From NCBI GenBank assembly GCA_022763185.1, contig JALEGL010000010.1, forward strand, positions 1 to 52,652: 52,652 nt of DNA, in the 5' to 3' direction. Shown here one piece after another: positions 16,720 to 25,224 of this stretch. The notes beneath the pieces are model-generated. The model did no database searches. It worked only from the letters and a program-made list of their open reading frames with translations, and was not told where the DNA came from. This stretch comes from a bacterium. GTDB taxonomy: Bacteria; Bdellovibrionota_G; JALEGL01. A program made the translations under genes and the position numbers. Positions within the stretch are counted from its first letter, which is position 1; each line of letters starts with the position of its first letter.

Positions 16720-18869
16720 AACATAAAGTTCTTCTCTTTTTTTATACAATCCTTGCTGCTTTTTTATATTATATTGGCCAAAGTAGTTTTTTATTTAATT
16801 TTGATTATGAATTTTTCTTTATACTCAATGTTTTTTTGTCTTTTCATATTCTTGTTTTGCATTTACGCAAACCCGGTCAGGCTAATGTTAAACATATTTT
16901 ACTGAGCTTTGCTATTGCTATAGCGGTATGCTTTACAGTCAATTTAATCAATCACTCCATATGCAGCTTTCAAGACAGCTTATACTGGTTTACTGTCCAA
17001 AGCCTAAGTGCTTTGCTGGCTAACCTTGCCCTTTTTAAAGTCTGCCAATATCTTTTTCCAAATCAAACACTAAGACGATGTTTAACACACATACTGTTTA
17101 TCATTTTACTCAGTCTACCTGTTGTTTATGATTTAATATTCAGTCCACAGTTATCTTTTTTTCATATTGTATTTGGCTATTACCATGGTCCTATTTACGA
17201 TGCATATATTCCAAAATTAGCCTCATTTTTATTGTTCCGAACATGGACCAGCATTATTGCCCTTTATGTTATTTGTTTTTTTTCTTACCAAAAACTACGC
17301 CTGTTTAATCCAAAATTTAAAACTGCATTGATGCTGATACTTGTGGGCTTACTCATAATTCCTCTTACTCTAAGGCATTCTCTTGGCTGGGTTCAAAGTT
17401 ATACAAGCATACAAAAAACCTTAAACCAACATCTTGGCCTTGGCCCTGTTCATCTCTATTACAGTCCAACAAGCTATACACCCCAACAAGCAAAGGTTTT
17501 ATTAAAAAGTTTGCATTTTGAATACATGTTTTTGGCAAATACCTTAGGGCTTAAAAAGGAAGTCTTAAGCTCAGTCAATGTTTACATTTATCCTGATCAA
17601 TACACCAAAAAAAAACTCATAGGCAGTGGCTTAACCCTTATTGGAAACGCCATGCAAAACAGCATGCACGCTCTTCCTATTAGCCCTGACAATTCAATTT
17701 TACGGCATGAACTTGCTCATATTATTTTAAGACCCTATGGTTTTTATGGTTTATCTACATCCCCCGCTCTTATTGAAGGCTTTGCTACCAGCTTAGAATA
17801 TGAGCGGCATGGTTTATCGGTTCATGAATGGAGCAAAGTTATAGCAGAAAAAAAATTAGTCCCATCTCTGCAAACTCTTTTTTCCCCAAGTGGTTTTTGG
17901 TCTCGCAACAGCTATGTCAGCTACCTTTATACCGGTTCTTTTATGCGCTGGCTTTTACAGAACTTTCCCAAAGATAAAGTTTTGGCCAGTTATGCTGGAG
18001 GGAACTTTAAAAAGCATCTTAAGCAAAGTCTTTTAGATCTTGAACAACAGTGGCTCAAATTTATTGCATCCATTGATATTTCCAAACAAGCTCAAGAAAA
18101 AGCCTTGTTTTTTTTACAACAAAAACCCATCACTCAAAAAAAGTGCCCGCATCAGGTAGCCTGTATCCAAAAACAACAAAAAAGCTGTGCTGATCTAAAC
18201 TGTAAAACAACATATCAAAAAACCATCATTCTATATTCAAAAAACGGTGCCATTCGTCCTCAATTAAAATTACTCCGCTACTATCTAACACAGGGAAAAT
18301 TGGCCTTGGCAAAGCCGCTGATTAAAAAATTAAATTATGAAACGCTTAACCGTCAACAAAGATATTATCTGGATTTAATGCATACAGACTATTACCTTTT
18401 AAATGGGAATAAACTTGCAAGCCAAGCCCTGCTCCTTGAACTCCAAGAACAGCTCACTGAGGATATTGAAAATAATTTAAACCTTTTTATTATACATCAA
18501 CATCTCTTATTTAGATTAGACAACCTAAGCTCAAGTGCTTTACCTGCTTGGCTAAAATCTTATTATCAGAAAAAATCAGTACCTGACTTGGCTTGGGAAG
18601 ACTTAAAGGCAAATCCCATGTTTTATTTGGTTTTGATGTTTCAATATCAAGATTTTTCAGCCTACCCAGAATACCGGCAACAGATCAAATCTATTCAAGC
18701 CCAACAGCAACTATTTTTATTAAGGCTTCAAGCTCAAGCTAGCAGTTCACTTTTTAATTGGGATGAGGCTATAGCTGCTTATACTCAATTATTGAATCAT
18801 CACAGTTATACAAATGGAGAACGATTTTACTATCAGCAACAATTAAATCGTATCAAAAGCCTACGCTAA
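16704..18869 (+). CDS. Polytopic membrane metallopeptidase-like protein (gluzincin motif) with helical-repeat C-terminus
   Basis: This is a 721-residue protein. Residues 1-235 contain about six or seven membrane segments. A peptidase_MA-like domain follows: HELAH at 335-339 and, 19 residues later, Glu358 in LIEGFATSLEYE. This spacing fits a gluzincin zinc site (two His plus a downstream Glu). Residues 470-721 are helical, Gln/Leu-rich and repeat-like (LRYYLTQGKLALAKPLIKKL; NWDEAIAAYTQLLNHHS), resembling TPR units. A two-Cys segment (KKCPHQVACIQ, KSCADLNC) lies between. It begins inside the preceding kinase gene and ends 4 bases into lspA on the other strand. Substrate unknown; a role in envelope signalling together with the kinase is inference. 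Confidence 0.7.
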   Translation: MAFFLKHKVLLFFYTILAAFLYYIGQSSFLFNFDYEFFFILNVFLSFHILVLHLRKPGQANVKHILLSFAIAIAVCFTVNLINHSICSFQDSLYWFTVQSLSALLANLALFKVCQYLFPNQTLRRCLTHILFIILLSLPVVYDLIFSPQLSFFHIVFGYYHGPIYDAYIPKLASFLLFRTWTSIIALYVICFFSYQKLRLFNPKFKTALMLILVGLLIIPLTLRHSLGWVQSYTSIQKTLNQHLGLGPVHLYYSPTSYTPQQAKVLLKSLHFEYMFLANTLGLKKEVLSSVNVYIYPDQYTKKKLIGSGLTLIGNAMQNSMHALPISPDNSILRHELAHIILRPYGFYGLSTSPALIEGFATSLEYERHGLSVHEWSKVIAEKKLVPSLQTLFSPSGFWSRNSYVSYLYTGSFMRWLLQNFPKDKVLASYAGGNFKKHLKQSLLDLEQQWLKFIASIDISKQAQEKALFFLQQKPITQKKCPHQVACIQKQQKSCADLNCKTTYQKTIILYSKNGAIRPQLKLLRYYLTQGKLALAKPLIKKLNYETLNRQQRYYLDLMHTDYYLLNGNKLASQALLLELQEQLTEDIENNLNLFIIHQHLLFRLDNLSSSALPAWLKSYYQKKSVPDLAWEDLKANPMFYLVLMFQYQDFSAYPEYRQQIKSIQAQQQLFLLRLQAQASSSLFNWDEAIAAYTQLLNHHSYTNGERFYYQQQLNRIKSLR

Positions 18870-19354
18870 TTGCTGGCTTTGTTAAAAAACAAAGTATCAA
18901 TGGCAAAAAGAATGGCACCAATGGTAATGGCAGAGTCTGCTACATTGAATGCTGGCCAATGATGTTTGCCAATAAAAACATCTAAAAAGTCAATCACATA
19001 GCCCAAACGTATACGATCAATAATATTGCCCATAGCGCCTGCAAAAATCAATGTGGCTGCCCACTTGACCCAAGCACTTTTTCTTTCCATGCTATAAAAC
19101 ATATAAAATAATACGCCTAAAGCTAGAAAACTACTCAGATGAAATACCCAGCGCGGCCAATTGTGCCCTATACTGAACGCAGCCGCTGGATTATGCACCA
19201 GGGTAAAATGAAAAAAACCTTTAATCACTGGCCAAGACTCTCCCAATTGCATATTTTTTGCAAAGTAAGCCTTGCTTATGGCATCTAAAATCAATACCAA
19301 TACAAAAACCAAAATATACTTTAAAGATTCTTTATTCAGCAGATTCGTTTTCAT
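18866..19354 (-). CDS. lspA: Lipoprotein signal peptidase (signal peptidase II)
   Basis: This is a 162-residue protein with four membrane helices. It cleaves the signal peptide of prolipoproteins in the inner membrane. Family marks are LDAISKAYF near the N-terminus, FHFTLVHNPAAAFS, the GNIIDRIRLGYVIDFLDV block with the first catalytic Asp, and FNVADSAITIGA with the second. Its presence fits the lipobox proteins found here (2366, 43268, 47159). The gene converges with the membrane peptidase gene and its start codon overlaps the proposed comF start on the other strand (CATG). Confidence 0.95.
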   Translation of the reverse strand: MKTNLLNKESLKYILVFVLVLILDAISKAYFAKNMQLGESWPVIKGFFHFTLVHNPAAAFSIGHNWPRWVFHLSSFLALGVLFYMFYSMERKSAWVKWAATLIFAGAMGNIIDRIRLGYVIDFLDVFIGKHHWPAFNVADSAITIGAILFAIDTLFFNKASN

Positions 19355-20081
19355 GCGCTCCTTTTATGTTAATTTTAGCCAATTCACCAGTAAGATCCAT
19401 GCATTTTATGAAAAATATTGCCTGGTTTCCTTACAATACCTAATTCCTTTTCATTGTATTTTTTGCCAGCGCCCCATTCAATATAAAAAAGACAGTTTAA
19501 TGCTGTGTGATTTATGCACAATTCAGTACCATCAACCGTCTTATCAAATCACACTCCTTAAAAAACCTTTGCAGTACTTTCATCACATCAATCTTTTTCT
19601 TTATGACCATCAATGTCGTCAGAGTCTCATCCGAGCAAAATTTAAACATTCTTACCCTGATATTAAAGTATTCATTACTGCAGCAAAACGCTACTTAAAA
19701 CAAAACCTGATTTGTGACCAAGACGCTCAATCTTCTATTTATATCTGTACTGTTCCTGGTGTAAAACAAAGGCTTATTAAAAGAAAGTTTGATCTGCTGT
19801 ATTATATAGGTAAGCAATTGGCCAAACACATGTCTGTTGCGTATAAACCGAGTCTCATCAAGCGTATAAAAAACACACCTGCTCAGAAAAATCTTAGTTT
19901 GGCCCAGAGGCAAAAAAATCTGCAAGGTAGCTGTAAAATCACACAAAATTTGCGCAATAAACATATTATCTTAATTGATGACATCTATACCAGTGGCTCA
20001 ACGGTATCGTATATCAGTCATATTTTACTCAAGGCTGGCGCTCAACAGGTTTATGTTCTCAGCTTGGCTATAAAACCTTAA
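19353..20081 (+). CDS. comF: ComF/GntX-family phosphoribosyltransferase-like protein
   Basis: This is a 242-residue protein if started at the ATG at 19353; the frame is open further upstream inside lspA, so the true start is uncertain. It has an N-terminal zinc-finger-like CIFCQRP...LCDLC and a C-terminal type I PRTase motif, IILIDDIYTSGSTVSYI, with the PRPP-binding Asp-Asp and TSGST. A preceding SLAQRQKNLQGSC block is characteristic of ComF proteins. In competent bacteria ComF supports uptake or processing of transformed DNA; elsewhere its role is unclear. No other competence gene is nearby. Confidence 0.85.
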   Translation: MRSFYVNFSQFTSKIHAFYEKYCLVSLQYLIPFHCIFCQRPIQYKKDSLMLCDLCTIQYHQPSYQITLLKKPLQYFHHINLFLYDHQCRQSLIRAKFKHSYPDIKVFITAAKRYLKQNLICDQDAQSSIYICTVPGVKQRLIKRKFDLLYYIGKQLAKHMSVAYKPSLIKRIKNTPAQKNLSLAQRQKNLQGSCKITQNLRNKHIILIDDIYTSGSTVSYISHILLKAGAQQVYVLSLAIKP

Positions 20082-20105
20082 ATCTGTATTGATCATTGGC
20101 TCAAT

Positions 20106-21119
20106 ATGGGTTATGCAAGCTGGATGAATTTTGGTTTTGATGAGCAAAAAGGTAAAAGACCTATCTTATTTATGGCGCCCATGGAAGGCATTACAGATAT
20201 TCCTTTCAGGCGCCTGGTCAAAAACCATGGTTGCGATATTATTTGTACCCAAATGATTCATGCTCAAGGTTTGTTGCGGGGTGAACAAGCCAGAATGCAA
20301 GAAGCAACGGCTTTAGACCCGGATGAAAAGCCTGTTGGCTTTCAGTTGTGTGGCAGCAATCCTGACTATCTATCTGAAGCTGCCAAAAAAGTGGAAGACA
20401 TGGGTTTTGCTTTTATTGATTTTAATATGGGCTGCCCAGCCAAAAATGTTGTTAAAAGAGGCTCTGGCGCAGCTTTACTCAAAGATCCACCAAAAGCAGA
20501 AAAAGCCATTTTAGCCCTCACTCAATCTGTGAAACACATTCCCATTACTGTTAAGATTCGTGTGGGTTGGGACAACGATTACCACGGCGGTATGGACATT
20601 GCTAAACTTGCTCAAGATGCAGGCGCACAGCTGGTATCGGTCCATGCCAGAACCCGCTCACAAAAATTTAAGGGTCAAGCGGACTGGAACTTAATCAAAG
20701 AGCTCAAAGAAAAAATAAGCATTCCGGTTGTAGGCAATGGTGATATTTTTGAGCCTGACGATGTTGAAAAAATGTATGCTCAAACTGGTGCAGACGGAGT
20801 CATGGTTGCTCGCGGTGCCTTGGGCAATCCATGGATTTTTTCAGGTAAACGCCCAAGTATTGGAGAAATTTATCAAGTTCTCATGCAACACTTTGAAGAG
20901 CATTTAAGCTTTTACCCTAAACAGCGTACAGCCATGATCACTTTTAGAAAGCATATTGTCTGGTACACCAAAGGCATGCGCAATGCCACAGATTTCAGGG
21001 TTAAAGTTTTTAAAGAAAATGATTTAGACAAAGTCAAACAAATGCTGCATGATTACTTTGGTCAATTTGATCCCAATGAATATCCTGACCAGCATGAAGA
21101 TCAATTCAAACGCAAATAA
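20106..21119 (+). CDS. dusB: tRNA-dihydrouridine synthase (DusB-like)
   Basis: This 337-residue flavoprotein reduces specific uridines in tRNA to dihydrouridine. The TIM barrel begins FMAPMEGITDIPFRRLV and includes the active-site Cys110 in FNMGCPAKNVVKRGSGAALL. The FMN/substrate segments VKIRVGW, VSVHARTRSQKFKGQADW, VVGNGDIFEPDD and GVMVARGALGNPWIF follow. The C-terminal helical domain is present (HFEEHLSFYPKQRTAM). An internal Met at MAPMEG could be an alternative start, but the longer form is open and lies 24 bases behind comF. Which Dus subclass it belongs to cannot be settled by eye; DusB is the closest in appearance. Confidence 0.88.
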   Translation: MGYASWMNFGFDEQKGKRPILFMAPMEGITDIPFRRLVKNHGCDIICTQMIHAQGLLRGEQARMQEATALDPDEKPVGFQLCGSNPDYLSEAAKKVEDMGFAFIDFNMGCPAKNVVKRGSGAALLKDPPKAEKAILALTQSVKHIPITVKIRVGWDNDYHGGMDIAKLAQDAGAQLVSVHARTRSQKFKGQADWNLIKELKEKISIPVVGNGDIFEPDDVEKMYAQTGADGVMVARGALGNPWIFSGKRPSIGEIYQVLMQHFEEHLSFYPKQRTAMITFRKHIVWYTKGMRNATDFRVKVFKENDLDKVKQMLHDYFGQFDPNEYPDQHEDQFKRK

Positions 21120-21129
21120 TCAACTCTAT

Positions 21130-21162
21130 GGTACCCAAAGGTAGCCGGTACCTTTGGGTACC
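21130..21162. repeat. Perfect 14-bp palindromic hairpin between dusB and dnaB
   Basis: GGTACCCAAAGGTA and TACCTTTGGGTACC are perfect inverted repeats around a five-base loop GCCGG. It lies between two convergent genes and could stop transcripts from both, although it lacks a strong T-run. The GGTACC..CCGG..GGTACC style resembles the ends of the MITE-like copies near 1700-3780, so it may be a small dispersed repeat. Confidence 0.75.
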
Positions 21163-21189
21163 AAGAAAACATAAGTAACTTTTAAAATA

Positions 21190-22515
21190 TCAATCAAACT
21201 CAATGGCCAGGTTTTCAAAACGCGTACATTCATTTAAGAACGCCAGACGTACTTTACCTACTGGGCCATGCCTGTGCTTTACAATGTTAAATTCAGCAAT
21301 ACCTTTGTCTTCAGTATCTTCATTGTAAACTTCATCCCGATAAATAAAACCCACCATATCTGCATCTTGTTCAATGGCTCCAGATTCACGCAAATCCGAC
21401 AACATAGGTCTTTTGTCATTTCTGGACTCAACAGCACGATTCAACTGAGATAGAGCAATCACAGGCACATCCAATTCCTTGGCCATGGCTTTAAGAGATC
21501 TGGATATCTCGGATATTTCTCTCTCGCGACTTTCACTTTTGCCTTTAACTGTCATCAATTGCAGGTAGTCAACAATAATCAAAGAAAGATCGGTTTGAGC
21601 TTTCATTCTACGCGCTCTAGCCCTTAACTCAAAACTACTTAAAGAGGGTGTGTCATCGATATAAACTCCTGACTCTGACAAAGGCCCAGCAACATGCGTT
21701 AAACGCTGCCACTCCTCTTCATTGAGCATACCTGTTTTAAGCTTTGAAGCGTCAATTCTAGCAGCAGAACAGAGCATCCGCATCACCAACTGTTTCTTTG
21801 ACATCTCCAAAGAAAAAACCGCAACGCCTTTTTTTTCACCCAAAGCCACATTTTCTGCAATATTCATACACAATGAAGTTTTACCCATGGCAGGTCTTCC
21901 AGCTATAATAATCAAATCTGAAGCCTGTAAACCCGCAGTCATTTTATCGATTTCTTTAAAGCCACTGGATAAACCGGTTACCGCTTCTTTGCGCTCAAAA
22001 TTTTGCTCAATCTGGATAAAAGATTCTTTAATGATAGGCGCAATGGGCGTCAATTGACTGTTATTTTGATTTTGAGCAACTTCAAAAATCACCTTTTCTG
22101 CTTGATCCAAGTAAGCCGCAACATCGGTGCCTTCATCATAGCCTTTGGTGACAATATCCGTTGCTGCCGTAATCACACCGCGCAAAATACTTTTATCTCT
22201 AACAATTTTTGCGTAATGCAAAACATTGGCTGCTGTAGGCACAGCTTCAACCAATGACGCTAAATAAACTGCCCCACCAATGGTATCGAGTAAATTTCTT
22301 TCCGTTAATGCGTTGGTTAAGGTAACAAGATCTGCGGGCTGCCTTTTTTCTAATAATTCTGTAACAATTGTATAAATGTCTGCATGGCTTTTTTGATAAA
22401 AATCTTGGGGTGACAAAACCTCTAAGACTTCAGAAGCAGAGTCATTATCAAGCAAAATGGCCCCTAAAACAGACTTCTCGGCATCAATGTTTTGCGGTGG
22501 TACACGCGAACTCAT
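21190..22515 (-). CDS. dnaB: Replicative DNA helicase DnaB
   Basis: This is a 441-residue hexameric 5'-3' helicase of the replication fork. The N-terminal domain starts NIDAEKSVLGAILLDND. The RecA-type domain has Walker A AGRPAMGKTSLCMNIAENVA, FSLEMSKKQLVMRML, Walker B LIIVDYLQLM, and the C-terminal SDLRESGAIEQDADMVGFIY and LNECTRFENL. Its position after rplI on the minus strand is the classic rpsF-rpsR-rplI-dnaB order, but a terminator at 22668-22707 separates it from rplI. It therefore probably has its own promoter in the 216-base gap. Confidence 0.97.
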   Translation of the reverse strand: MSSRVPPQNIDAEKSVLGAILLDNDSASEVLEVLSPQDFYQKSHADIYTIVTELLEKRQPADLVTLTNALTERNLLDTIGGAVYLASLVEAVPTAANVLHYAKIVRDKSILRGVITAATDIVTKGYDEGTDVAAYLDQAEKVIFEVAQNQNNSQLTPIAPIIKESFIQIEQNFERKEAVTGLSSGFKEIDKMTAGLQASDLIIIAGRPAMGKTSLCMNIAENVALGEKKGVAVFSLEMSKKQLVMRMLCSAARIDASKLKTGMLNEEEWQRLTHVAGPLSESGVYIDDTPSLSSFELRARARRMKAQTDLSLIIVDYLQLMTVKGKSESREREISEISRSLKAMAKELDVPVIALSQLNRAVESRNDKRPMLSDLRESGAIEQDADMVGFIYRDEVYNEDTEDKGIAEFNIVKHRHGPVGKVRLAFLNECTRFENLAIEFD

Positions 22516-22667
22516 GGCAATGTCATACTATTGCTGCAATAAATTAACAAGACTTTACTACAATTGGCTATGTTAAAACTTAAAGCTATTGAGTCCAATA
22601 AATCCATTTTATCTTTTAATTTGAAAAGCATCTATAGAGATAATATTCAATATTGATCTAGACTAAT

Positions 22668-22707
22668 AAAAAAAGCTCCTCAGCCACAAAGTGGCATAAG
22701 GAGCTTT
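22668..22707 (-). terminator. Rho-independent terminator after rplI
   Basis: On the minus strand AAAGCTCCTTATGCCAC pairs with GTGGCTGAGGAGCTTTTTTT, giving a GC-containing stem with a short TTT-type loop followed by a run of T. It is 25 bases after the rplI stop and ends the ribosomal-protein transcript before dnaB. Confidence 0.9.
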
Positions 22708-22731
22708 TCATTTTCATGGATCCTGAAATTT

Positions 22732-23196
22732 TTATTCAGTTTCGTCTTCTACTGAAATGCCGTTCACCACCAAGTGGGCTTTGGCCATCAAATCACCGTC
22801 CAATTTAATATCTAAATCGTACTCACCGACTTCTTTAATAGGCGTATCCAATAAGATAGACTTGCGGCTAACCACGTGACCTTTTTCTTCCAAAAATTTC
22901 TGCACATCAATGGATGTCACTGAACCAAAAAGCTTATCATTTTCACCCGCTTTTTTGCTAATTGTGATTTTTTCAGACTCAATGTATTCTTTGGTTTTTT
23001 GCGCAACTGACTTGGCTTTTTCAATTTTGCTGGCCAACATTTTCTTTTGGTGCTCAATTTGTCTTATATTTTGAGCATCAGCCAAAACTGCTTTATTTTG
23101 TGGAAACAAATAGTTGCGAGCATAGCCAGGTTTCACATTCACCACTTGGCCAACATTACCCAAGCTACCCACGGTTTCAATCAATACAACCTTCAT
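22732..23196 (-). CDS. rplI: 50S ribosomal protein L9
   Basis: This is a 154-residue protein with the L9 signature: MKVVLIETVGSLGNVGQVV, VKPGYARNYLFPQNKA, the long connecting helix (IEHQKKMLASKIEKAKSVAQ) and the C-terminal rRNA-binding domain with KLFGSVTSIDVQKFL. The start codon overlaps the stop of the fused S6-S18 gene (ATGA), so the two are translationally coupled. AAGGAAGG just before the ATG serves as the ribosome-binding site. A terminator follows. Confidence 0.97.
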   Translation of the reverse strand: MKVVLIETVGSLGNVGQVVNVKPGYARNYLFPQNKAVLADAQNIRQIEHQKKMLASKIEKAKSVAQKTKEYIESEKITISKKAGENDKLFGSVTSIDVQKFLEEKGHVVSRKSILLDTPIKEVGEYDLDIKLDGDLMAKAHLVVNGISVEDETE

Positions 23197-23837
23197 GATG
23201 CCTTCCTTTCACTTTTGGCAGCCGCATCTCTTTTTTCATAACGATTTTCTGATTTTGCTGCAGCGTCTCTTTTTTCATAACGGTCTTTGTCTGCTTTATC
23301 GCTGATATAGTTAGATGTATAAGAAAGCAAAGCCATTTGTCTTGCACGTTTGATTTCACGTGTGATTAAGTTTTGCATTTGTGCACTTACGCCAGACATA
23401 CGCGCAGGGATAATTTTACCTTTTTCAGTGATGTATTTGGCTAAACTTAGTGGCTCACGAAAGTCTACTGGAACCTTTATACCCTTTTCATTACCAGCAG
23501 CTTCATTTTTAGCATTTTTGCGTTCAATTTCTACTTGAGCTCGCTTTTTCTTATCAAAAGCAAAGGTCGCATATCTTAAAAGATCTTCTTCAAAGCGAAG
23601 TTGCTCATCCATTTGTTTTGGAGCGCCAGAGGCTTGCTCATAAACCCAAGAAACATATTTACCTTGTCTCTCTTTTTTTATTTCATAGCTAAGACGTTTG
23701 GTTCCCCAGTCTTTTCTATTGATAAATTTGCCTGGCTTTTTACCGGCTGTTTTTTCTAATTTTTTACTGATTTTGTTGATGTAATCATCTGAAGCATCTG
23801 CTTTGAAGATAACTATTGTTTCGTACTGTTTGGTCAC
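23193..23837 (-). CDS. rpsF-rpsR: Fused ribosomal proteins S6 and S18
   Basis: This is a 214-residue single reading frame. Residues 1-100 are S6: YETIVIFKADASDDYINKIS, KKPGKFINRKDWGTKRLSYE, and FEEDLLRYATF. After a charged linker (about 100-125) comes an S18 domain: VDFREPLSLAKYITEKGKII, PARMSGVSAQMQNLITREIK and RARQMALLSYT. No stop and no plausible internal start separates them. The S18 part lacks the usual N-terminal Cys-containing region. The tail holds a 13-residue repeat, RYEKRDAAAKSEN, twice. S6 and S18 form a heterodimer on the 30S platform, so a fusion would keep them 1:1. The start is GTG with AGGAGGAG upstream. The gene overlaps rplI by four bases. Confidence 0.88.
   Translation of the reverse strand: MTKQYETIVIFKADASDDYINKISKKLEKTAGKKPGKFINRKDWGTKRLSYEIKKERQGKYVSWVYEQASGAPKQMDEQLRFEEDLLRYATFAFDKKKRAQVEIERKNAKNEAAGNEKGIKVPVDFREPLSLAKYITEKGKIIPARMSGVSAQMQNLITREIKRARQMALLSYTSNYISDKADKDRYEKRDAAAKSENRYEKRDAAAKSERKAS
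23213..23290 (-). repeat. 39-bp tandem repeat in the S6-S18 gene tail
   Basis: TTTTGGCAGCCGCATCTCTT at 23213 and TTTTGCTGCAGCGTCTCTTT at 23252 begin two units with a period of 39 bases, that is 13 codons. They encode the duplicated RYEKRDAAAKSE(N/R) tail. The units differ at several third positions, so the duplication is not very recent. Confidence 0.85.
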
Positions 23838-23857
23838 TTAGACTCCTCCTGGTTTAA

Positions 23858-23905
23858 CAGCTTAACGCTACTATTGCGTAAGCGAGGTTATTTCCTTATA
23901 AGCTG
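23858..23905 (-). promoter_or_regulatory. Possible S6:S18 leader RNA structure
   Basis: On the minus strand, upstream of the S6-S18 start, CAGCTTA pairs with TAAGCTG. Inside this, CGCTTAC and GTAGCG form a second stem with a bulged T. Between the stems is an unpaired TAAGGAAATAACCT. Many bacteria have an autoregulatory rpsF leader bound by the S6:S18 pair. Whether this is one of them is inference from position and foldability only. Confidence 0.35.
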
Positions 23906-23943
23906 CTGTCAGTAGCAGACATCCTTAAAAAATGCAAATGGAT

Positions 23944-24513
23944 TTACGTATTCTGATTGACTTGATTCATGGCCAATTTAGGTCCTTTTTCTAGAATCAA
24001 TTTAAGGTCATCCAGTCCAGGATCAATAAATTTGAGCAGTTTATCATTGGGCCAGCGCGATAAAACATATTTGGCAGTATCTTGCCTTGGGTCTTTATCT
24101 ACACCCACTCTAAAACGCCAAAAATCTTTGCCCCAAGACTGAAAAATAGAGCGCAAGCCATTATGGCCACCGGCTCCGCCAGAAAATTTTAATTTACAAC
24201 TGCCCAATGGCAAGTCCACTTCATCATGAATAACCAAGGTCTCTTGCGGTGTTATTTTATAAAAATGCGCAAAGTTTTGAATGACGGGTCCACTGCGGTT
24301 CATGTAGTTTTGTGGTTTAAGGAAAAAGTAATCTTGTCCCAAATAATGACCTTTGCCAAATACAGCATGCCCTTTTTCTTTCCAATCAGAAAACTGTGAA
24401 ACACTCTCATCTGTAAAATGATCTAAAAGTAAAAACCCCGCGTTATGCGGGGTTTGAATATATTGCTGTCCTGGATTACCTAAACCAACAATCAGTTTAA
24501 TTTGTGTTTCCAT
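23944..24513 (-). CDS. pth: Peptidyl-tRNA hydrolase
   Basis: This 189-residue cytoplasmic enzyme releases tRNA from stalled peptidyl-tRNA. Signatures are LIVGLGNPGQQYIQTPHNAG with the catalytic His in HNAG, FFLKPQNYMNRSG, VIHDEVDLPLG with the catalytic Asp, and FSGGAGGHNGLRSI. It lies 39 bases behind rplY, the usual partner, and upstream of the S6-S18 gene. Confidence 0.96.
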   Translation of the reverse strand: METQIKLIVGLGNPGQQYIQTPHNAGFLLLDHFTDESVSQFSDWKEKGHAVFGKGHYLGQDYFFLKPQNYMNRSGPVIQNFAHFYKITPQETLVIHDEVDLPLGSCKLKFSGGAGGHNGLRSIFQSWGKDFWRFRVGVDKDPRQDTAKYVLSRWPNDKLLKFIDPGLDDLKLILEKGPKLAMNQVNQNT

Positions 24514-24552
24514 CTTCTACAAACCAATCCTATGATTTAGGCTGATACACAA

Positions 24553-25224
24553 TTACTCAGCTTTTTTAGCTTCACCTTCTTCACCGCCATCTGCTGCAGC
24601 GGCTTCTTCACCAGCAACTCCTGGTGCTGCTTGTTCATCTGTATCCGGTGTTAGATCTTTCTCTTCAGGAATCACAACAGACGCAATCGTTACATTGGCA
24701 TCCCCAAGAATGCTGACCCCTTCAGGCAAAGTAATATCATTAATGTGAAGAATATCACCCACATTCATATCACTGACATCAATTTTCAATTGGGTTGGAA
24801 TATCTTTCGGCAAACATTTAATTTCAATACTTCTTCTGATTTGTTGTAGTTTACCACCTTCAGCAACGCCTTTTGGTTTTCCTTCTAGAACAATAGGAAG
24901 CGTAAGTTTAAAAGTTTCACCGGCTTTAACTTCAAACAAATCAAAGTGTAGACGATTCTCTGTCACTGGGTGCAGTTGCACTTCTTTAAGTAGCGCCATT
25001 TTTCCAGTTAGATCTTTATGCTCAGATTCAATTTTTAAAATAGAGTTTACACGTGCTTGCTTGTGGACCTTGGCAAATTCCAAAGTATTAGCCGTAACAT
25101 TTAAAGGGGTTTTCATACCAGGGCCATAAAAAACGCCGGGTAATTCTTTGTTGGCACGGGTTTTACGCGCAGCGCCTTTGCCAATTTCTTCTCTTAAATT
25201 TAATTTTAAATCAATTGTTTTCAT
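24553..25224 (-). CDS. rplY: 50S ribosomal protein L25/general stress protein Ctc
   Basis: This is a 223-residue long-form L25 (CTC type) that binds 5S rRNA. The N-terminal L25 domain includes LREEIGKGAARKTRANKELP, GVFYGPGMKTPL, and LLKEVQLHPVTENRLHFDLF. The TL5-type C-terminal domain (about 95-190) includes LPIVLEGKPKGVAEGGKLQQ. The tail is Ala/Glu/Gly-rich and acidic. It is followed by pth and preceded by prs, the standard order. The 179-base gap before it contains strong hairpins. Confidence 0.96.
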   Translation of the reverse strand: MKTIDLKLNLREEIGKGAARKTRANKELPGVFYGPGMKTPLNVTANTLEFAKVHKQARVNSILKIESEHKDLTGKMALLKEVQLHPVTENRLHFDLFEVKAGETFKLTLPIVLEGKPKGVAEGGKLQQIRRSIEIKCLPKDIPTQLKIDVSDMNVGDILHINDITLPEGVSILGDANVTIASVVIPEEKDLTPDTDEQAAPGVAGEEAAAADGGEEGEAKKAE

